In this document: piece after piece, positions 26,701 to 37,500 of the stretch
Numbering within the stretch: the first letter of the stretch is position 1
Layout: each line of letters starts with the position of its first letter
Assembly (NCBI GenBank): GCA_947624195.1
Contig: CANQJH010000002.1
Span: 84,918 to 134,053, forward strand
DNA from: an uncultured Clostridia bacterium
Lineage (GTDB): Bacteria; Bacillota; Clostridia; TANB77; CAG-508
DNA length: 49,136 bases
Reading direction: 5' to 3'
The notes under the pieces: generated by a model
The model's database searches: none
Seen by the model: the letters and a program-made list of their open reading frames with translations, nothing else
What the model was told of the DNA's origin: nothing
Position numbers and translations under genes: made by a program

Positions 26701-29681
26701 ATTTAGATACAGGTGCGTATGAATTTACTGGTGGTTCAGTAGCTGATAATAGGGCTAGCAATGCTGGCTACATAGGAGAGCAATATGGAGGAAGTACTTA
26801 CTCGAGAGAAATTAGAAAATCTGATTATTTATATGATGGCTCAGATGCTGGAACATCAGATTATAAGAACATGCAAGTATTTGTAACATACAAAATAAGA
26901 GTAGTTAACTTATCTCAAGTTATACATGTAAACATACCCGAAATAGTGGACTACTATGATAGCGACCAGTTTGAGTTCAATCGAGGATATAAAATTATTA
27001 ATGATAACACGTACTTGGGCGATAGTAGAGGTAATAAAATAGGTGACGTTTCTGTTAGTACCAATTCAGTATATAGAGGTCACTATGGTAACTCTATGGA
27101 CTACTATTATAGTAACAGTAGCAATATTAATGGTTTGTATAATTATTCATCATTGTATATCACAGGCATCAAATCAAGTAATCCTGATAGCTATCAAAAT
27201 GCTGATATACTAAGAAATGGTGAGGATACCTATGTATACATTACATTTAAAGTTAACAATGATCCAGTAACAGGAAAAGTAAAACTTGATCAAGAAATAA
27301 ACGGATTATTGAGTGGAAATACTGAGGGAATCGACAAGATAGGTAAGAGAAATATAGCTGAAATAAATGGATACAAAACATATTATAGAAATGTTGTTAA
27401 TAATAGAGGCGTTTACTCAACAGCAGGTGTAATTGACCAAAACTCAAATCCAGGAAGCTTAAAGGCTAAGGATATGAATTCAAATGGAGATATTATCTCG
27501 AGTACTAATTCTTGGGAAAATAGGTTAGAAAATGACTGTGATAAGGCAAATAATCTAAAACTTAAAATAGATACAGATGACGATGATGATACGAGAACCT
27601 TTAGTGGATATACTTTTGAAGACGCTAGAACTCAGATATCTAACAATGCTGTAATAGGAAATGGAGTATTTAATGAATCTGACCGTGATACACAGGGAAA
27701 TAGCGATAAAAAGATTAATGGAATTACTGTGCAATTAGTGGAGCTTATACCAGAATGTGATTCCCAAGGATTTACTACAGGAAGGTATATTGGCGAAAAG
27801 GTATGGAGTAGTATTAATTATGACTATAATGGGTCAGGATTTAGTGGAACTTCTGATAACACAAGGTATTACAGTGGTACAAATAGTTCAAAGGTTATAT
27901 TATCTGGACCAGGAGTTTTTGCAGTAACTCAAAGTAGCCTACAATTAAATCAAGGTGAATACAAGTTTGAATCACTTCCACCAGGAGACTTCATGGTAAG
28001 ATTTATATATGGTGACACCAGTCAAACTATACTAACAAATCAATCAAACGAAGTAAATGATTTATTAGGCAATGTGGGACCTGATGGATTAAGAGGACTT
28101 AACAGTATATCTTATACTGGACAAGATTACAAGTCTACAATATACCAAAATGGTATAGATCAAAATGCTTCAGACGTATACAATGGTGTGAGACAGTTTG
28201 TTGATACAAATAATCAAAACTACTACAATAATCGAGAAGTTATATCAAACAGTGTGCCAAGCAAATCTGCTATGTACTATTATGACATAGCTAAGAGCCA
28301 AGGAGCACAAAATGTATCAGACGCAAAAGATATATATTCTTACAGAAATAGAGAAATGGATTATTCAAAAGGAAGCAATGTAAATTCTTCACCAAATGGA
28401 GCACAGACCTTAAAAAACCACAGAGCAGAAGTTCTTGAATCATCAACAGAATTGTTGTTAAAGGCAGAAGATGCAATTTCGAAAGGTAATACAAATTTGG
28501 CACAAACATATCAAAATCAAGCAATAAGTGAACTTATGACAAATACAACAATGGTTGCACAAACTGGTGTAATCAATACAGAAGTTGAATATAATAGACA
28601 AATTACAGAAGTTGGAGCAGATAACTTAAATTATCATGTTAAAGATTTAGATTTAGGACTTACGGAGAGACCTGAAGCACAACTTGCTTTATCAAAAGAG
28701 CTTACTAATATACAAATCAGATTAGCAAATGGTCAAATATTATTTGATACAACACAAAGCACTGACAACTTATCTTATGGCTCACACTATACTCATACTA
28801 ATGTATATGAGAACGAAAGCAGAAATGGATTATTAGCCTATAGATTAAGAAAAGACATTGCTACTGAACAAAAAGCAAGAAATGAGGAATTAGTAACAGC
28901 TTATATGGATGAAGAACTGATGAGTGGTGCGACAGTAAGATTAACATACAAGTTAGCCGTTGATAATATAGGAGAAGTAGATTATATCGACAAGCAGTTC
29001 TATTACTTAGGAACAACAAACAATACAGATATAAACAATGTATCAAGAACAAATGCAAATAGGGTAATAGACTACGTAACAAACGAAATGAACTATACTG
29101 CAGATTATCAGGAAGATATCAATAATTGGACTGTAGTAACAGCAAACCTATTATTTGGCGGAAATTCTGCTGATAATGATGAAGATAACGACTTAGTAAA
29201 TACAATTTATGAACAAAATCTAAATACATTTAATGTGTTAGTAACAACAAATAAATTGTCAGATGAGCTAATTCCTAGAGCAATAGATAATACAGGAGAC
29301 TTTAGACTTTCACGTAAAGAAGTAAGCTTAATATTGTCTACATTATTAACTAATACTGTACAAAACGATAACTTAGTATATACAAACTTAGCAGAAATAT
29401 TAGAAACAACCAATACTGTCGGAAGGAGAATGCAGTTATCTAAAGCTGGAAATCAAGTAATGCCATATCAGTCTGAAGAAGACAGAAGCATAGATGACTC
29501 AACTACTTGGATAACACCAGCTGAGATTGATTCTGATAGTGGTCAAAAAGTACAAGTATCGGTTCCAACGGGTGAAAATAGAGCATACAATAGAATGATA
29601 GTAATAGCTATATGTGCCTTAGCATTATTAGGATTGTCAATATTTATCATAAAAAATAAGTTATATCAAAAAAAGCCTTGA
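23760..29681 (+). CDS. Giant surface protein B1 with possible N-terminal thioester-like module and SVPTG sorting-like signal
   Basis: 1973 residues, GTG start behind AAAGGAGG. An N-terminal hydrophobic segment (ALVIFAVGVIVAGLYQL-like, residues 8-28) serves as signal or anchor. Next comes a module with Cys62, Cys76 (DDTYCGAENW) and IQNLVWASSQW (Gln143), reminiscent of Cys/Gln thioester (TQxA/TED) domains. Two SdrD B/Cna-B-like domains are visible: about 654-740 (MGGNVFQALPSDKL to HKYKVIFTYNG) and about 1280-1430 (FSGYTFEDARTQ to SLPPGDFMVRFIYGD). A final module (about 1640-1780) has LALSKELTNIQIRLANGQ and GEVDYIDKQFYYLG. The end is SVPTGEN (1934-1940), a membrane helix and KNKLYQKKP, a sortase-type tail whose motif departs from LPxTG. 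Coupled to A1, it is probably co-exported and displayed with it. Confidence 0.82.
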   Translation: MKRALKEIALVIFAVGVIVAGLYQLGTLLNVSKLDEANHDIREIIAKVGESISFSAGSLRGCNTSQMYLLADDTYCGAENWQLTRRVQFRDWSTPLPDGENGNRQQEIKYEFDHSGQMTQSLAYARALLGNISGDKNKQAIIQNLVWASSQWNGYDDSVFIHNPGPGTMISASRYDPNNEDDDTMYRNYADDNPIYCRSYQFANFIYFALNSEQKLGLHYTPTQNNSEDLNVLVDQANCTYTVGPYTVSFDNQSNTGINGWNNSMATLVRQEILGANLGENEENQFCTGKITTNIIYDNGTTRENVSVDILDENGRIINPNDKGIVFPEFGKEFYIRYKASIDEDLIKKIEPSIQINYAKKIVGSFWTYHSSEITYNMYQDNGGFLRQVARENLNLVKVRDVHTGDSEWIFRAASPTRLSDRGGQLILNTDVANWAETIKNQLKEQIKSEGAEWGVDIKTLELHMVAGIWWNNNFYSMQTIGDPGAVEMPYYSRHEYTEDRWRCAEGDFGWTTNYAEVSRHCSQYGNGHNIESNEFVGYYGSVISGPPGMGDSYNTGYYENREDARNNFREHFEGITMYLAIQINAPLKITETIENIQPNVQLEVPPWTTTTWRRIEITEEINGYGYKVEGGGAAERVTLPSPPSITIPPPFEMYMGGNVFQALPSDKLYAYGNSRKNGDLDFGGIQVQLVDVTPRSQDYLKIKATTTTDSQGEYGFRKLHPLHKYKVIFTYNGMQYEDIDYTNNLSGNYSTASEDNRATFNNYFAEISTSPQNYYKDGEWRKAYGMYTKIENANGDYIRYNQNTNVEENSGSFRYYDALQIFKELTTNGHDFNETNTTTMNNTYYSAKDNINQGYSAYESAFKGRLRNVGVSTQEQNNIWQFMMDTIISASTTAYPEQNRFVLKDIDDLRNDETYILGYPYLYIKPRDQSRQVDFGLRLRDVADVDLLKDLYKATIIVNTKQQEYKYNKKQLIDGIWEVNLDTGAYEFTGGSVADNRASNAGYIGEQYGGSTYSREIRKSDYLYDGSDAGTSDYKNMQVFVTYKIRVVNLSQVIHVNIPEIVDYYDSDQFEFNRGYKIINDNTYLGDSRGNKIGDVSVSTNSVYRGHYGNSMDYYYSNSSNINGLYNYSSLYITGIKSSNPDSYQNADILRNGEDTYVYITFKVNNDPVTGKVKLDQEINGLLSGNTEGIDKIGKRNIAEINGYKTYYRNVVNNRGVYSTAGVIDQNSNPGSLKAKDMNSNGDIISSTNSWENRLENDCDKANNLKLKIDTDDDDDTRTFSGYTFEDARTQISNNAVIGNGVFNESDRDTQGNSDKKINGITVQLVELIPECDSQGFTTGRYIGEKVWSSINYDYNGSGFSGTSDNTRYYSGTNSSKVILSGPGVFAVTQSSLQLNQGEYKFESLPPGDFMVRFIYGDTSQTILTNQSNEVNDLLGNVGPDGLRGLNSISYTGQDYKSTIYQNGIDQNASDVYNGVRQFVDTNNQNYYNNREVISNSVPSKSAMYYYDIAKSQGAQNVSDAKDIYSYRNREMDYSKGSNVNSSPNGAQTLKNHRAEVLESSTELLLKAEDAISKGNTNLAQTYQNQAISELMTNTTMVAQTGVINTEVEYNRQITEVGADNLNYHVKDLDLGLTERPEAQLALSKELTNIQIRLANGQILFDTTQSTDNLSYGSHYTHTNVYENESRNGLLAYRLRKDIATEQKARNEELVTAYMDEELMSGATVRLTYKLAVDNIGEVDYIDKQFYYLGTTNNTDINNVSRTNANRVIDYVTNEMNYTADYQEDINNWTVVTANLLFGGNSADNDEDNDLVNTIYEQNLNTFNVLVTTNKLSDELIPRAIDNTGDFRLSRKEVSLILSTLLTNTVQNDNLVYTNLAEILETTNTVGRRMQLSKAGNQVMPYQSEEDRSIDDSTTWITPAEIDSDSGQKVQVSVPTGENRAYNRMIVIAICALALLGLSIFIIKNKLYQKKP

Positions 29682-29706
29682 AAATAAAGCAAAAAGGTAG
29701 TATAAT
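29678..29706 (+). promoter_or_regulatory. Sigma-A promoter of the second surface pair, overlapping the stop of B1
   Basis: TTGAAA (29678-29683) overlaps the B1 stop codon. A 17-bp spacer and TATAAT (29701-29706) follow, 42 bp before the A2 start. Confidence 0.82.
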
Positions 29707-29747
29707 AATATATGTATTATTATGTAAATATTAAAAGGAGGATTACC

Positions 29748-32700
29748 ATGCAAAAGCTTTTAAACAAAATGATTGCAGTAATTATAACAGTAATGCTAGC
29801 TAGTAGTAATATGATACCAGCTATAGTTTATGCTGCAAACATTGAGCAAAATGCTAAAACATCAGAAGAAAATGTCGAATTTAATGCAACAATTAATGGT
29901 GGATACAATGCGACATTAAACTTAGACGAGGGAGGAAAGCTAGATTTAAATCTTAAGGTATCAGGCACAGGATATTTAAAAGATGCTAAGGTTACTTTAC
30001 AGAACAATAACTACCAAATTGACAATGTTAATGCCGAAGGCATAAAATTAATTGAAGGCAATACTATTGAACTTGATGAAGTTAATACTGGTAAGATTTT
30101 AAATGTTTCACTTCCAATTAAACTAAACAAAGACGAGAGAGTAGCAAGTGACATCCTTGGAAGAGATAGTAAAGTTACTTTAGATGCAATATATGTTAAT
30201 GAAAATGGAAAAGAAAGAAAAATCAACAAGACATTAACAGAGCATGTAGAGTGGACAAGTGAGCTACAAGAATTGGTTAGTCAAAGTTTAGTTAGATATT
30301 TAACATTTGACGAAAATAAAACAATGGTAAGTTTTAAAATTAATGAAGGTATACAAAATAACAAAATGCCAGTAGGAACAAAAGAGATTACTATCAATGT
30401 ACCAACATTAGAACAAAACAAACCAAGTAATGTTATCGTAACAGGAGAGGCAATATCTTACACTTACGAAAATGATGTAATCACTATCAAGAAAGAAAAT
30501 GCACCAGATGCAGAAGGTAAGGTTAAATGGGATTCTCAAGACGAATACATGATAACATATATTTATGATGCTCAAGTAGAAGAAGCTAAGATAGAGTCAC
30601 AAGTAGTAGCTAAAGCACAAGTAAAAGGAAACACTGTAGAAGCTAAACTTGTAGACTATACATATGAACTTAAAAACAAAGTTGGAGAATATGTAGAAGT
30701 TGAAGCTTTAGGTACAGACGAGATAAATAAAGGATATATGTATACTAACTTAAAAAATAGAGAAAACAACCTAGAAACAACATTTGAAGTGAGATTAAAA
30801 GCAAATGTTGGTTTCAAAGATGTGGTAGATATAATTAGAGTTCAAGAACAAGACGCTATGTTTAACAGCTTAAATGCAGACAATTCTATCGTAAATAAAA
30901 AAGTAAAAATAGACAGAGATAATTTGATAAATATTCTTGGAGAAAATGGTACAGTTAAAGTTTTGACCCAAGATGGAACAGAACTAGGAACTTTATCAAA
31001 AGATATGCTTGAAATAGAAACTAATCAAGCAAATATAGCTTTACAAACAAGTAAAGTAGAAAATGAAGGAAATCTTGAGATTATCCTTCAAAAAGCAATA
31101 AACTCAAATTTTGCATATAGCAAAGCACAATTAAAAGCACTTACAGAATTAACAACAAATGCAGTCGTAGAAGGATATAAAAACGAAACATTAAATTCAT
31201 CAAAACAAATTTCTAAAACTGCACAATTACAAGAGCCAACATCTAATGCAAAATTAAATGTAAATATGCAAAACTTATCAACAGTTGTAAAAAATGAAGA
31301 TGTTATTATAACAGCTACATTAAAGACAAAAGATATAAGAGATGCATTATATACAAATGCAAGGATGAACATAGTTTTACCAGAACAGGTAAAATCAATA
31401 GACATCAAAGAAGCAGGACTTATCTATGAAGACGAGCTTGTACTTAATAACTTAGTAGCAAATAATAATGTAATCTCATTACAATTAGATGGAACACAAA
31501 CAAGATACAGCTTACAAGCTACATCAGAAGGAACAGTAATTAGAATAGTTGCAGACGTAACGCTTGATAACTTAGCTCCAACTACTGATGGAGTAATTAC
31601 ATTAAATTACTCAAATGAAGAAACTGGAGAAGCTAATCAAGTAGCAACAAATATAGGAATAGTCGCTCCAACAGGATTTGTAACAACAAATACTTTAGAG
31701 GTAAATGGAGAAAAAATAACTGCTCAAGAGAGTAGTGAAAAAATCTCAAAAGTAGATGTAAATTCAGTAGCTAAAGAAATGCAAATCAGCGGTACAGTTG
31801 TTAATAACCTAGGACATGAAGCAACCGGAGTTACAATACTTGGAACAATTCCTACAAGTGGAAACAAAGATGCAAACGACATAGATTTGGGATCAAATTT
31901 TGATACAACATTATCAAGTGTAGTAAATGTAAACGGACTTGATGCAAAAGTTCTATATAGTGAAAATGCAAATGAGGATGTAAATGGAAGTAACTGGACT
32001 GAGAATCCTACCGATACAGCAAAAGCATATAAGATAGTTGCAAATGGAACTATGGATCAGGTATCTTCAATGACATTTAATTATAATGTAAGAGTTCCAG
32101 AAAATCTACAATACGGAAATACATCAAAATCAACATATGCAGTTTACTATAACAACAATGCAGAGCAAGGACAAAATCAAAATGTTGTTTTAGCAAAAGC
32201 AGTTGGAATTTCAACAGGAGCAGTACCACAAGTTATCCTAGAACCTTCAATAGTAGAAACAAACACAGGAGCTCAAGTACAAAATAACGGTCAAGTAAAA
32301 GAAGGTAAATTTATTACATATAGTTTAAATGTAAGAAATACAGGAAGTGAAGTAGCAAACAATATACAAGCAAAAGTAACTTTACCAAGTGGTATAGCAG
32401 TAGTTAAAGATACTTATGAGATGTCAGACCTACCAAGACGTAGCTATGACTACAATACAAAAACATTAACTGCTACAATAGAAAGTTTAAATGCAGGAGA
32501 AACAAAAACATTAGATTATAATCTAGTTGTAGTGCAAACTTTAAGTGGAGCTCAAAACGAACAAATACAACAAACAATATCAGCTGAAATTACAGCAGAT
32601 AAATTACAAGAAGCTGTTAAGTCAGCAAGTACCATAAATATTGTAAAAGGAGACTTAGAGGGATATGCTGCAACAAACAAAAATAACAAAAACTTAAGAC

Positions 32701-34556
32701 CACAATCTACTGTAAGTTATAGCCTTAAAATACAAAATGCAAACTATGATGAAAAAAATAACGTTAAGGCAACAATCAAATTACCTAGTGAACTTAAAGT
32801 TCAATCAGTTTCAAAAAATGACGGAACTGAATACAACTATGATGAAAGAACAAATACTATTACATATACAAGATCTTCATTAAAACCAGGAGCTACAGAT
32901 GGAGTTTTAATCAACTTAACAGTAGCAGACTTTAATCAGGACAAACAAGTTAAAGTTACAGCAACTGTAACTTGTGATGGAATGCAAGCAGAAGAAATAG
33001 TCAATGATATTTCTTACAACTTAACTAGAGAAATAGTTATAGTTTCACAAACAAGTAATATACCAGAGGGTAATTTAGGAGATACAGATGATTTAGAGTA
33101 TTACATAAATGTAACTAATAACAGTAACGAAAAAATTACAGTCGAGGTTAGTGATAATATACCTTCAAGTCTAAGAGTATCGAGATACGAAGTACAAGAT
33201 GCTAATGGAACTAGACAAGAAGAATATAAGGGTAGAGCAATGTTGGTTTCATTAGACATAAATCCTTCAGAAACAGCTAGATTAACTATAATGACAAAAC
33301 CATATACATTGCAAAAAGGAAGAGTTGCAAATATTGAAAATAGTGCAACAATTACATTACAAGACAACGTAGTACAATCAAACTCATTAAAACATAAAAT
33401 TGTGGGAACTTCAGCAAGTTCAGCAGGACCAAGCACTTCACCAGATGGAGAACCAGGAAGTGGTGAAACAGGAGATGGAAACCTAGATGATGATGTAGTT
33501 ACAAAAGAAGGTACTTTCAAAGTAAGAGGTACTGTATGGCTTGATGAAAATTCAAACGGAATAAAAGAATTATCTGAGCAAAGAGTTTCAGGATTAACAG
33601 TAAGATTATTTAACAAAAACACAGGCAACAGTGCAGTAGATGTTGATGGCAAAGAATTGGTAACAACGACAAATGAATCAGGAAACTACATATTTGTAAA
33701 TGTATTACCAGATAGCTATGTAGTAGTTATAGATATTGATGGACAAAATTATGGAGTAGCACCATATAAGGCAGAGGGTGTTTCAGAATCAGAAAATTCT
33801 GATTTCGTAACTACTAAATTAGATGGTAAGAAAGTTGCAGCAACGGATGAAATAAAAGTTGAAAATGCAAACATATACAACATAGACTTAGGACTAGTAA
33901 AAAATAGAATATTTGACCTAGATATTAGCAAAACAGTTACAAGAATATCTGTAGCAAACACTAAAGCTGATACAAAAACTTATAATCAAGATAACTTATC
34001 AGTAGCAAAAGTTGAATTAGCAACAGCCAACGTTGATTTTGCAACAGTATTAGTAGAATACAGAATAGCTATACAAAATAACGGTCAAATATCAGGATAT
34101 GCAAAATCTATCATAGATTATATTCCAGATGGCATGACATTTAACTCTGAGCTAAATAGCTCATGGTATCTTGGACAAGATGGAAATGCTTATAACACAA
34201 GTTTAGCAAATACATTAATTAATCCAGGAGAAACAAAGGTAGTAACAATAGTATTAAGCAGAAAAATGTCAGGAGACAATATGGGAACAGTAAGAAATAC
34301 TGCCAAAATACTTATGTCATATAATGAATATGGATTAGAAGATATTGATTCTAATTCAGAAGGCACAGGAGTAGGAGCAGGAGAGCAAACAGATGACAAA
34401 TCATCAGCGGATGTAGTAATTGGTACAGCAACAGGTAAGGAAGTAGCTTCATTTACAGGAATAACATTAGGAATATTAGCAATACTTGGCATAGCCGTAT
34501 ATGAAATAAAAAAACATATAATTAGCAAGATGTATAATTTTATAGAAAGGAGTTAG
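29748..34556 (+). CDS. Giant secreted surface protein A2 (paralogue of A1)
   Basis: 1602 residues. The ATG at 29748 is chosen for the directly preceding AAAAGGAGGATTACC; an in-frame ATG at 29712 lies at the promoter. The signal peptide is MQKLLNKMIAVIITVMLAS with cleavage near IVYAAN. The architecture follows A1: N-terminal beta modules, DUF11-like repeats from about residue 827 (GKFITYSLNVRNTGSEVANN, LNAGETKTLDYNLVV, LEYYINVTNNSNEKITVEVS), a Ser/Gly/Asp/Pro linker (about 1220-1250), an SdrD B-like domain (about 1254-1385: VRGTVWLDENSNGIKEL to NIYNIDLGLVKN), a last module (YIPDGMTFNSELNSSWYLG) and a C-terminal membrane helix (about 1565-1585) with a basic amphipathic tail. No LPxTG is present. 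Its stop and the B2 start are 2 bp apart, so the pair is co-translated. Confidence 0.85.
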   Translation: MQKLLNKMIAVIITVMLASSNMIPAIVYAANIEQNAKTSEENVEFNATINGGYNATLNLDEGGKLDLNLKVSGTGYLKDAKVTLQNNNYQIDNVNAEGIKLIEGNTIELDEVNTGKILNVSLPIKLNKDERVASDILGRDSKVTLDAIYVNENGKERKINKTLTEHVEWTSELQELVSQSLVRYLTFDENKTMVSFKINEGIQNNKMPVGTKEITINVPTLEQNKPSNVIVTGEAISYTYENDVITIKKENAPDAEGKVKWDSQDEYMITYIYDAQVEEAKIESQVVAKAQVKGNTVEAKLVDYTYELKNKVGEYVEVEALGTDEINKGYMYTNLKNRENNLETTFEVRLKANVGFKDVVDIIRVQEQDAMFNSLNADNSIVNKKVKIDRDNLINILGENGTVKVLTQDGTELGTLSKDMLEIETNQANIALQTSKVENEGNLEIILQKAINSNFAYSKAQLKALTELTTNAVVEGYKNETLNSSKQISKTAQLQEPTSNAKLNVNMQNLSTVVKNEDVIITATLKTKDIRDALYTNARMNIVLPEQVKSIDIKEAGLIYEDELVLNNLVANNNVISLQLDGTQTRYSLQATSEGTVIRIVADVTLDNLAPTTDGVITLNYSNEETGEANQVATNIGIVAPTGFVTTNTLEVNGEKITAQESSEKISKVDVNSVAKEMQISGTVVNNLGHEATGVTILGTIPTSGNKDANDIDLGSNFDTTLSSVVNVNGLDAKVLYSENANEDVNGSNWTENPTDTAKAYKIVANGTMDQVSSMTFNYNVRVPENLQYGNTSKSTYAVYYNNNAEQGQNQNVVLAKAVGISTGAVPQVILEPSIVETNTGAQVQNNGQVKEGKFITYSLNVRNTGSEVANNIQAKVTLPSGIAVVKDTYEMSDLPRRSYDYNTKTLTATIESLNAGETKTLDYNLVVVQTLSGAQNEQIQQTISAEITADKLQEAVKSASTINIVKGDLEGYAATNKNNKNLRPQSTVSYSLKIQNANYDEKNNVKATIKLPSELKVQSVSKNDGTEYNYDERTNTITYTRSSLKPGATDGVLINLTVADFNQDKQVKVTATVTCDGMQAEEIVNDISYNLTREIVIVSQTSNIPEGNLGDTDDLEYYINVTNNSNEKITVEVSDNIPSSLRVSRYEVQDANGTRQEEYKGRAMLVSLDINPSETARLTIMTKPYTLQKGRVANIENSATITLQDNVVQSNSLKHKIVGTSASSAGPSTSPDGEPGSGETGDGNLDDDVVTKEGTFKVRGTVWLDENSNGIKELSEQRVSGLTVRLFNKNTGNSAVDVDGKELVTTTNESGNYIFVNVLPDSYVVVIDIDGQNYGVAPYKAEGVSESENSDFVTTKLDGKKVAATDEIKVENANIYNIDLGLVKNRIFDLDISKTVTRISVANTKADTKTYNQDNLSVAKVELATANVDFATVLVEYRIAIQNNGQISGYAKSIIDYIPDGMTFNSELNSSWYLGQDGNAYNTSLANTLINPGETKVVTIVLSRKMSGDNMGTVRNTAKILMSYNEYGLEDIDSNSEGTGVGAGEQTDDKSSADVVIGTATGKEVASFTGITLGILAILGIAVYEIKKHIISKMYNFIERS

Positions 34557-34558
34557 GT

Positions 34559-37500
34559 ATGAGATTAAAATTAAAATTGACTAAAACTTTACTAATGATA
34601 ATTACAATGACATTAATATTTTCTATAAGTAAATCTGTTTTTGGTATAACAATCTCAGACCCAACAGATATTCTAACATTAACAGAGTTACCAAGTGAAC
34701 CATATGAATTTGATGATACTTTATTCTGTATACATAAGGGCGAGGGATACAGCGTATATGTCAATAATGCAGCACCAGACAAAAGAGAAGTTCAGTATTC
34801 AACCAATGAATCTATTAAGTTAGAACAAAGTGTTGCTTTTGCAGTATATACTGCAATTCAAAGTGGAGATTGGAAGGAAGAAGATATACAAAATGTTATT
34901 TGGTCATCAGATCAATTTAACAATCTTTCAAACTTTTGTCAATTACTTAAAAGATATACAGGTCAAACAACAAGTGCAACATCAGTTTCAATGATAGAAG
35001 CTAGATCAAATCAATATGCACAATTCTATTATGGAATACTAAAGAATGGCAAAGTAAATTTTAAAACCGAATCAAACAATACTACAGTTTTAGTAAATCA
35101 AAGAAATCATACATACACAACTGGACCTTATTCATTAGATATACAAACTAACGAGTTGAATGATAGTATAAAGAATGCTAAGCAAATACTATTTGACGAG
35201 TTATCAGGAGAAAATGCAAAAAAATATCCAAATGCACCAGCATTTGCATCTTATGAAATAACAGGACTAGATGGAACAGATATAGAATTTTTGGATAAAA
35301 GTGGTGAAAAGATAGAATTCCCTAACTGGGGTGATGAATTCTATATAAGATATAAACCAAATAGTGGAATTACTAGGATAAATCCTCAAATAAAAATAAA
35401 CTATATTACTGAAGTTCTAGGCAATGGTATGCTATATACAGGCTACAAGGGAACAGTAGAGGGCTATGTAAGTGATATTAACGTAACTGTAACTACACCT
35501 GATGAATATAATTCAGATGTAACATTAACTGCAGACCAGTTTGATCCAAATGATTTTATAAGTGGAACATTAATGCAAGATGATATTGATCAAGACATAG
35601 ACTTAAAAGTAATCGAATACTCAATAACAGACTATGATCCATCAGAGGGAAAAGAACCAATTTATAATGATAGAGGCAATATAATAGGCTATGAGTACTA
35701 TGAAACATGTATTAAAAAATTCTATTATAAAGCTGAAATTGAGCAGCCATCTAAATTCCAAGAGTTTGTTAAAATAGGTATTGAGGCATCAGCAGAAGCT
35801 GGAATTAAGGCCGAATGGAAAGTAGATGGAGACGTTAAAGTATCGGTACTAGCTAAACAAGATTCTACTACAATGGAACTAGAAACAAGAAATGTTGCTA
35901 TGGAACTTGGTGGAAATGTATGGGAAGATCTTCCTAGTGATAAATTAGGTGACTATACAGGAGTATGGTCAGAAGAAGACGCTCCATTTGCAGGAATGGA
36001 AGTTAGATTATATGATGAAAGTGGTAACTTAATTAAAACTACTGCAACAGATAAAAACGGAAAATATCATTTCTACAACTTAGATCCATTCAAGAAATAC
36101 TATGTAAAATTCTTATATAATGGAGAAATTTACGAAGCAACATATTATAAAAACAATTTAACTGGTGGATACTCAAATGCACAAGATACTAACAGAGAAA
36201 GTTTCAATCTAAGATTTGGAACAATTGATTCTACACCACAAAATTATAAAATGGGTGGTAGTTGGCATAAATCATATGCTCTACTAGCAAAATTAGCAAG
36301 AGATAATGGAGAGTACATTGGAAATGGTCAAGATGAAAACGGAAATGTATTAGCCCTAACATATCAAGACGCATGGAATAAATTCCTAGAGTTCTCAGCA
36401 ACAAATGGTTCATATGATGTAGCATATAGAGAATTAACCGCTTGGCTACAAACTAAAGGTGTAGGACAAAGTGATACAGCTAATGTTATACAATTTATAA
36501 AAGATTGTATGATAGAATCAACAACACTTATAGATGACCCTCTTACATCCGAAAATTATCTTGTTAAATACCCAGTATATGATACATTCGTATTAGAAGA
36601 TTTGGATAATCCGACAGACAATGTAGAAACAGTAACTCTTGATGAAACATACTATTACTTATATACCAAACAATCAGATCAAAGCAGGTACGTTGATTTT
36701 GGTATTAAGAGAAGAGATCAAGAAAATATAGCTATTCAAAAAGATGTTTACAAAGTAACGGTTATCGTAAATGGTAAAAAACAAGAGTACATCTACTCTA
36801 AGAAGAATGCTAACGATGATGGAAGCTGGACAGTAGAAGTCAGAGCAGCAGACGCATTATACAATGGTACATATGCTTATACTAGAGAACTACGTAAATC
36901 AGAGTACTTATACGATGATCAAGAACAGAAAAATCTACAAGTATTTGTAACATACAGAATAATAGTAAAAAATGATTCTCAAACTCTATATTCAACAATA
37001 AACGAAGTAGTTGACTACTATGATGCAGATCAATATACATTTGATGGAGTATTAAATCAAGATGGAACATATTCATTTAATCAATATAATGAGTATGACG
37101 CAAACGGAAATGTAACAAATACTTACACTAACTCATATGTGGGAGCTGACTTTAAAGGAAATAGAATGCAAAATGCAAACTTAACGGTAAGCAATCACAC
37201 AAGTTTTGCTGATAGAGAAGCTTCAAAGAGCTTACAAGGAGCAAATTACAATTATAGCTCACTATATATAACTGGATTTAAATCACAATCTGGAAATGAT
37301 AGATTTATGCCAGGAGAAATGGGAAGCGTATATCTAACATTTAAAGCAAATACAGACGCAACAACTGGAAAAGTTAAGTTAGATCAAGACTTAAATAGTG
37401 GAGCAATTACACTTGGAAAACGTAATATAGCCGAAATAAATGGATATTCAACATATTATGGACCAAATGCTACAGTTCCTAACTACTTAGGACAGGACAA

